From: Micromonospora costi | GTDB taxonomy: Bacteria > Actinomycetota > Actinomycetes > Mycobacteriales > Micromonosporaceae | Assembly: GCF_003626655.1 (NCBI RefSeq) | Contig: NZ_RBAN01000001.1 | Span: 868,001 to 932,000 of the forward strand | Direction of reading: 5' to 3' | Length of the DNA: 64,000 nucleotides | The notes under the pieces: generated by a model | What the model saw: only the letters and a program-made list of their open reading frames with translations | Database searches by the model: none | What the model was told of the DNA's origin: nothing | Shown here: one piece after another, positions 61,116-64,000 of the stretch | How the letters are laid out: each line of letters starts with the position of its first letter | Position numbering within the stretch: position 1 is the first letter of the stretch | Made by a program: the position numbers and the translations under genes

Positions 61116-62582
61116 GTGGCCATCACCCGACTCCCGAGTGCCGGATTCTCGATCACGATCCGGATCGCCGTACCGGCGGACGCCTCGTCGATCGGGCGGC
61201 TGACCACCTCCGTCGGGGAGGCCGGCGCGATCGTGACCGCGCTGGACGTGGTCGACTCCGACCCGACCCACGTGCTGGTCGACCTCACCTGCGACACCGC
61301 CGACGCCAGCCACGCCGACCAGGTCGTCCAGGCGATCAGCGCGCTCGACGGGGTCGACGTCCGCAAGGTCTCCGACCGGACGTTCCTGCTGCACCTCGGC
61401 GGCAAGATCGAGGTGAGCTCGAAGGTCGCGCTGCGGACCCGCGACGAGCTGTCCCGTGCGTACACCCCGGGGGTGGCCCGGGTCTGCCAGGCCATCGCCG
61501 AGAACCCGGCCGACGCCCGGCGGCTCACCATCAAGCGCAACACGGTCGCCGTGGTCAGCGACGGCTCTGCCGTGCTCGGCCTGGGCAACCTCGGCCCGGC
61601 CGCCGCGCTGCCGGTCATGGAGGGCAAGGCGGCGCTGTTCAAGCGCTTCGGCGGGGTGGACGCCTGGCCGGTGGTGCTCGACACCCAGGACACCGACGAG
61701 ATCGTGTCGATCGTCAAGGCGATCGCCCCGGCGTACGGCGGGATCAACCTGGAGGACATCGCGGCGCCGCGCTGCTTCGAGATCGAGGCCCGGCTGCGCG
61801 AGGCGCTGGACATCCCGGTCTTCCACGACGACCAGCACGGCACCGCGATCTGCGTGCTGGCCGCGCTCACCAACGCGCTGCGCGTGGTGGGCAAGCAGCT
61901 CTCGGACGTCCGGGTGGTCGTCTCCGGCGCCGGCGCGGCCGGCACCGCGATCATGAAGCTGCTGCTGCGCCAGGGCGTGGGCGACATCATCGCGTACGAC
62001 CGGCAGGGTGCCCTGCACCGCGGCCAGGAGGGGCTGAACTCGGCCTGGCAGTGGCTGGCCGAGAACACCAACAAGGAGAACTACTCCGGCGACCTGGCCG
62101 GAGCCGTCCGCGACGCGGACGTGTTCATCGGCGTGAGCGCCCCGAACCTGCTCACCGGCGAGGACATCGCGAACATGGCCAAGGACGCGATCGTGTTCGC
62201 GCTGGCCAACCCCGACCCGGAGGTCGACCCGCGGGAGGCCCGCAAGTACGCCGCGGTGGTCGCCACCGGCCGGTCGGACCAGCCCAACCAGATCAACAAC
62301 GTGCTGGCCTTCCCCGGCGTGTTCCGCGGCATGCTCGACGCGCACGCCGAGGAGTTCACCGAGGAGATGGCGATCGCGGCGGCCCGGGCCATCGCGGACG
62401 TCGTCGGCGAGGACAAGATCAACCCGACGGTGATCGTGCCGAGCGTGTTCGACGCCCGGGTCGCGCCGGCGGTCGCCGCCGCCGTACGCGCCGCCGCGCA
62501 GAACCCGTCCCCCGTACCCGCCGCCGACCCCGGCCCGGCCGACCTGCCCGAGATCGCCGCCGAAGCCTCCGCCACCCCCTGA
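61116..62582 (+). CDS. NAD(P)-dependent malic enzyme with N-terminal ACT domain
   Basis: 488 aa from GTG 61116 with GGAGGGAA upstream. It decarboxylates malate to pyruvate, linking the TCA cycle with gluconeogenesis or NADPH supply. An N-terminal ACT regulatory domain (about residues 13-88, ITIRIAVPADASSIGRLTTSVGEAG) suggests amino-acid control. The catalytic part has RAYTPGVARVCQAIAE, VVSDGSAVLGLGNLGPAAALPVMEGK, IPVFHDDQHGTAICVLAAL (metal-binding Asp-Asp) and the Rossmann VVVSGAGAAGTAIMKLLL. Cofactor preference is not decided. The C-terminal ~35 residues are Pro/Ala rich. Followed by three stacked inverted repeats. Confidence 0.93.
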   Translation: MAITRLPSAGFSITIRIAVPADASSIGRLTTSVGEAGAIVTALDVVDSDPTHVLVDLTCDTADASHADQVVQAISALDGVDVRKVSDRTFLLHLGGKIEVSSKVALRTRDELSRAYTPGVARVCQAIAENPADARRLTIKRNTVAVVSDGSAVLGLGNLGPAAALPVMEGKAALFKRFGGVDAWPVVLDTQDTDEIVSIVKAIAPAYGGINLEDIAAPRCFEIEARLREALDIPVFHDDQHGTAICVLAALTNALRVVGKQLSDVRVVVSGAGAAGTAIMKLLLRQGVGDIIAYDRQGALHRGQEGLNSAWQWLAENTNKENYSGDLAGAVRDADVFIGVSAPNLLTGEDIANMAKDAIVFALANPDPEVDPREARKYAAVVATGRSDQPNQINNVLAFPGVFRGMLDAHAEEFTEEMAIAAARAIADVVGEDKINPTVIVPSVFDARVAPAVAAAVRAAAQNPSPVPAADPGPADLPEIAAEASATP

Positions 62583-62623
62583 CCCCGGCCCTGACCCGGG
62601 CCGCGCGGGGCCCCGCCCCCGGC

Positions 62624-62703
62624 CCCCGCGATCTTGCACTTTGTGCCCCGGCAAAGGGTGTGATACCGGGCAAATCAAGGGCCGAAAGTGCAAGATCGGC
62701 GGG
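62624..62703. repeat. Inverted repeat, family D
   Basis: Core arms 62630-62642 (GATCTTGCACTTT) and 62685-62697 are perfectly complementary. With one bulged G the stem extends through CCCCGC/GCGGGG. It shares GATCTTGCA with the repeat at 46142-46221. It begins 42 nt after the malic enzyme stop. Confidence 0.88.
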
Positions 62704-62733
62704 GTGGAGGGGTGGCGGGGTCCGCGCTCAGGC

Positions 62734-62814
62734 CTTGATCGACTCCGTTTCGCTGAAGTTGCGGGGTTACCGCGCCTGGGATACCGCTACATCAACGATG
62801 TGGTGTCGATCAAG
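62734..62814. repeat. Inverted repeat with 10-bp arms
   Basis: CTTGATCGAC (62734-62743) pairs with 62805-62814 across a 61-nt loop. Weaker than its neighbours, but its arms show the same GATC-centred style. Confidence 0.6.
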
Positions 62815-62857
62815 CTGCCGGGGTGACCCGCCCAGCCCGGTGACACCGCCCTCCCCG

Positions 62858-62954
62858 CCCTCCACCCCGTCGATCATGCAGTTGTGGTGGTGGGCAAAAT
62901 GCGCATATGGTCGCTAACCGCCCACCACAAGTGCATGATCGACGGGGTGGAGGG
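62858..62954. repeat. Large inverted repeat, 23 + 9 bp
   Basis: Outer arms 62858-62880 and 62932-62954 are perfectly complementary (contain CCCCGTCGATCATGCA). After one G-G mismatch a further 9 bp pair (62882-62890 with 62922-62930). The G-G mismatch right after the TGCA recalls the repeat at 46142-46221. It is the largest hairpin in the window. Confidence 0.92.
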
Positions 62955-62980
62955 GGCGCGGAGAGCGAGCCGGGCAGGGT

Positions 62981-63021
62981 GGTGGGTTACGCGGGCAGGG
63001 CGGTGGGTTACGCGGGCCGGG
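62981..63021. repeat. 21-nt tandem repeat spanning the dapF stop codon
   Basis: GGTGGGTTACGCGGGCAGGG (62981-63000) plus C is repeated at 63002-63021 with one change. The TTA in each copy is a stop codon (TAA) in the dapF frame, so a second stop lies 21 nt after the real one. Confidence 0.85.
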
Positions 63022-63877
63022 CGGTGGGGAGGGCGGTCGGGGTTATCGTGCCCGTCGCTACCAGCACGGCGGGGCCGGCCAGCCAGCACCCGTCCTCGGT
63101 GACCGTCACGGTGACGCGTCCGCCCGGTACGTCGACCGCCACCACCCCGGTGTCCCGGCCCGCGTCCCGCAGGGCCACGGCGGCCACCGCGCAGGTGCCC
63201 GTGCCGCAGGACAGCGTCTCGGCAGAGCCGCGCTCGTAGACGCGCATCAGCACGTGTTCGTCGGCCCCGTCGACGGGCGACCCGGGGACCGTGAACTCGA
63301 CGTTGACCCCGGCCGGGAACACCGCCGGGTCGACGTCCGGCGCCCGGGTGAGGTCCAGCCCGCCGAGGTCGAGCCCCACCGGCAGCGGGCAGACCAGGTG
63401 CGGGTTGCCCACGTCCACGGCGGTGCCGGCCAGGGTGAGACCGCCCAGGGCCGCCGTGGAGCCGTCGTACAGCCGGGGGCGGCGCATCTCGACGGCGATG
63501 ATGTCCCCGTCGACGCGCGCGCGTACGACGCCGGACCGGGTCGCGACCGGCAGCGTCGCGCCGTCGGGCGTGGCGAGCCCCGTGTCGAGCAGGTACCGGA
63601 CGAAGACCCGGGCGCCGTTGCCGCACATCTCGGCGTACGAGCCGTCGGCGTTCCAGTAGTCCATGAACCATTCGGCCTCACCGGCGAGGGCTGCGCTGTC
63701 CGGGTGCTTCGCGGACCGTACGACCCGAAGCACCCCGTCCGCGCCGATTCCCCGCCGCCGGTCGCAGAGCGCGGCGACCAGGCCGGGCGTGAGGTCGAGC
63801 GCCCCGTCCGGGTCGGGCAGGATCACGAAGTCGTTGCCGGTGCCGTGCCCCTTGGTGAACTCCACACCCTCCATCAT
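63008..63877 (-). CDS. dapF: Diaminopimelate epimerase
   Basis: 289 aa from ATG 63877 (ATG 63874 also possible); the start overlaps the stop of miaA (ATGATG), implying coupling. It converts LL- to meso-diaminopimelate for lysine and peptidoglycan. The two catalytic Cys are present: [15 protein letters not shown] (about residue 84) and [17 protein letters not shown] (about residue 228). [19 protein letters not shown] is the N-terminal signature, and [10 protein letters not shown] lies in the middle. The last residues PTARPA and stop lie in a tandem repeat. Confidence 0.96.
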   Translation of the reverse strand: MMEGVEFTKGHGTGNDFVILPDPDGALDLTPGLVAALCDRRRGIGADGVLRVVRSAKHPDSAALAGEAEWFMDYWNADGSYAEMCGNGARVFVRYLLDTGLATPDGATLPVATRSGVVRARVDGDIIAVEMRRPRLYDGSTAALGGLTLAGTAVDVGNPHLVCPLPVGLDLGGLDLTRAPDVDPAVFPAGVNVEFTVPGSPVDGADEHVLMRVYERGSAETLSCGTGTCAVAAVALRDAGRDTGVVAVDVPGGRVTVTVTEDGCWLAGPAVLVATGTITPTALPTARPA

Positions 63878-64000
63878 CCCGCAGTGGCCGTGGCGAGCCG
63901 CAGGGCATCGGCGACCAGGGCCTGCGGGTCGGTGGAGTCGAGCCAGTGGATCCGCGCGTCCCGCCGGAACCAGGACCGCTGGCGCCGGACGAAACGCCGG
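63874..64000 (-). CDS. miaA: tRNA dimethylallyltransferase, C-terminal end only
   Basis: Only the last 41 codons are in the window; the 5' part lies beyond the right edge. The fragment reads [20 protein letters not shown] and ends [10 protein letters not shown]. The [10 protein letters not shown] segment is the conserved C-terminal MiaA motif (usually RRQRTWFRRD). It isopentenylates A37 of tRNAs that read codons starting with U. It is followed directly by dapF with overlapping stop and start, the miaA-dapF-hflX neighbourhood known in actinobacteria. Confidence 0.9.
   Translation of the reverse strand, partial: RRFVRRQRSWFRRDARIHWLDSTDPQALVADALRLATATAG

Larger units (their letters stand above)
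62583..63007. other. 425-nt convergent intergenic region with three stacked inverted repeats
   Basis: Between the stops of the malic enzyme gene and dapF. It holds inverted repeats at 62624-62703, 62734-62814 and 62858-62954, and a 21-nt tandem repeat reaching into dapF. No gene is seen. Confidence 0.85.

Overview
This 64-kb window is a high-GC actinobacterial chromosome segment, almost certainly from a Micromonosporaceae (Micromonospora-like) genome. The evidence is very high GC, frequent GTG starts, many TAnnnT boxes 6-9 nt upstream of start codons (leaderless transcripts), actinobacterial DUF families (DUF3039, DUF3093, DUF3099, DUF3159, DUF3710, DUF4193), a class II NrdJ with NrdR, and two primary-type sigma factors. 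No rRNA, tRNA, CRISPR array, prophage or intact insertion sequence is visible. From about 11.6 kb to the right edge, the gene order follows the M. tuberculosis dxs1 - Rv2690c - ceoB/ceoC - dut - Rv2698/2699/2700 - suhB - sigA - Rv2708c - sigB - ideR - nrdR - lexA - Rv2721c - hflX - dapF - miaA block. That comparison is from memory, not from a search. The backbone is an old housekeeping core with accessory genes inserted.

Region by region. 0-11.2 kb is an envelope-type accessory region: a C39-type peptidase cut by the left edge, two tandem PQQ-like repeat proteins, three paralogous polytopic membrane proteins and a lipoprotein. It is followed by a decayed IS110-like transposase fragment. 11.6-16.1 kb: dxs, anmK and a TrmA/RumA-type RNA methyltransferase. 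16.1-19.7 kb: a KimA-like transporter divergent from two TrkA-type proteins, probably a potassium module. 19.7-26 kb: small conserved actinobacterial genes with dut, cei and suhB. 26.6-40 kb: sigA, a DEXH helicase, a TRIC-type channel, psuG with a PfkB kinase, a BrnT/CopG-type toxin-antitoxin pair, a HhH-GPD glycosylase, a methyltransferase, dtd, spo0M and sigB. 40-46 kb: a GNAT/acyl-CoA-synthetase protein acetyltransferase next to an AcuC-type deacetylase, a sulfurtransferase and ideR. 46-52.6 kb: accessory enzymes and an MFS transporter. 52.8-64 kb: nrdJ, nrdR, lexA, a Gly-rich membrane protein, hflX, an ACT-malic enzyme, dapF and the 3' end of miaA.

Regulation visible in the sequence: lexA has a near-consensus SOS operator abutting a TTGAAA-N17-TACGGT promoter. 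nrdR-nrdJ is preceded by a good NrdR box and a weaker one 32 bp away. At least nine genes look leaderless.

The most unusual non-coding signal is a set of long, nearly perfect, comparatively AT-rich inverted repeats (10-24 bp arms). All nine sit between convergent genes (six junctions). Several share arm sequences at distant loci while their loops are unrelated. A second striking signal is a 204-nt tract in sigA and sigB that differs at only two positions, which suggests gene conversion over sigma region 2.
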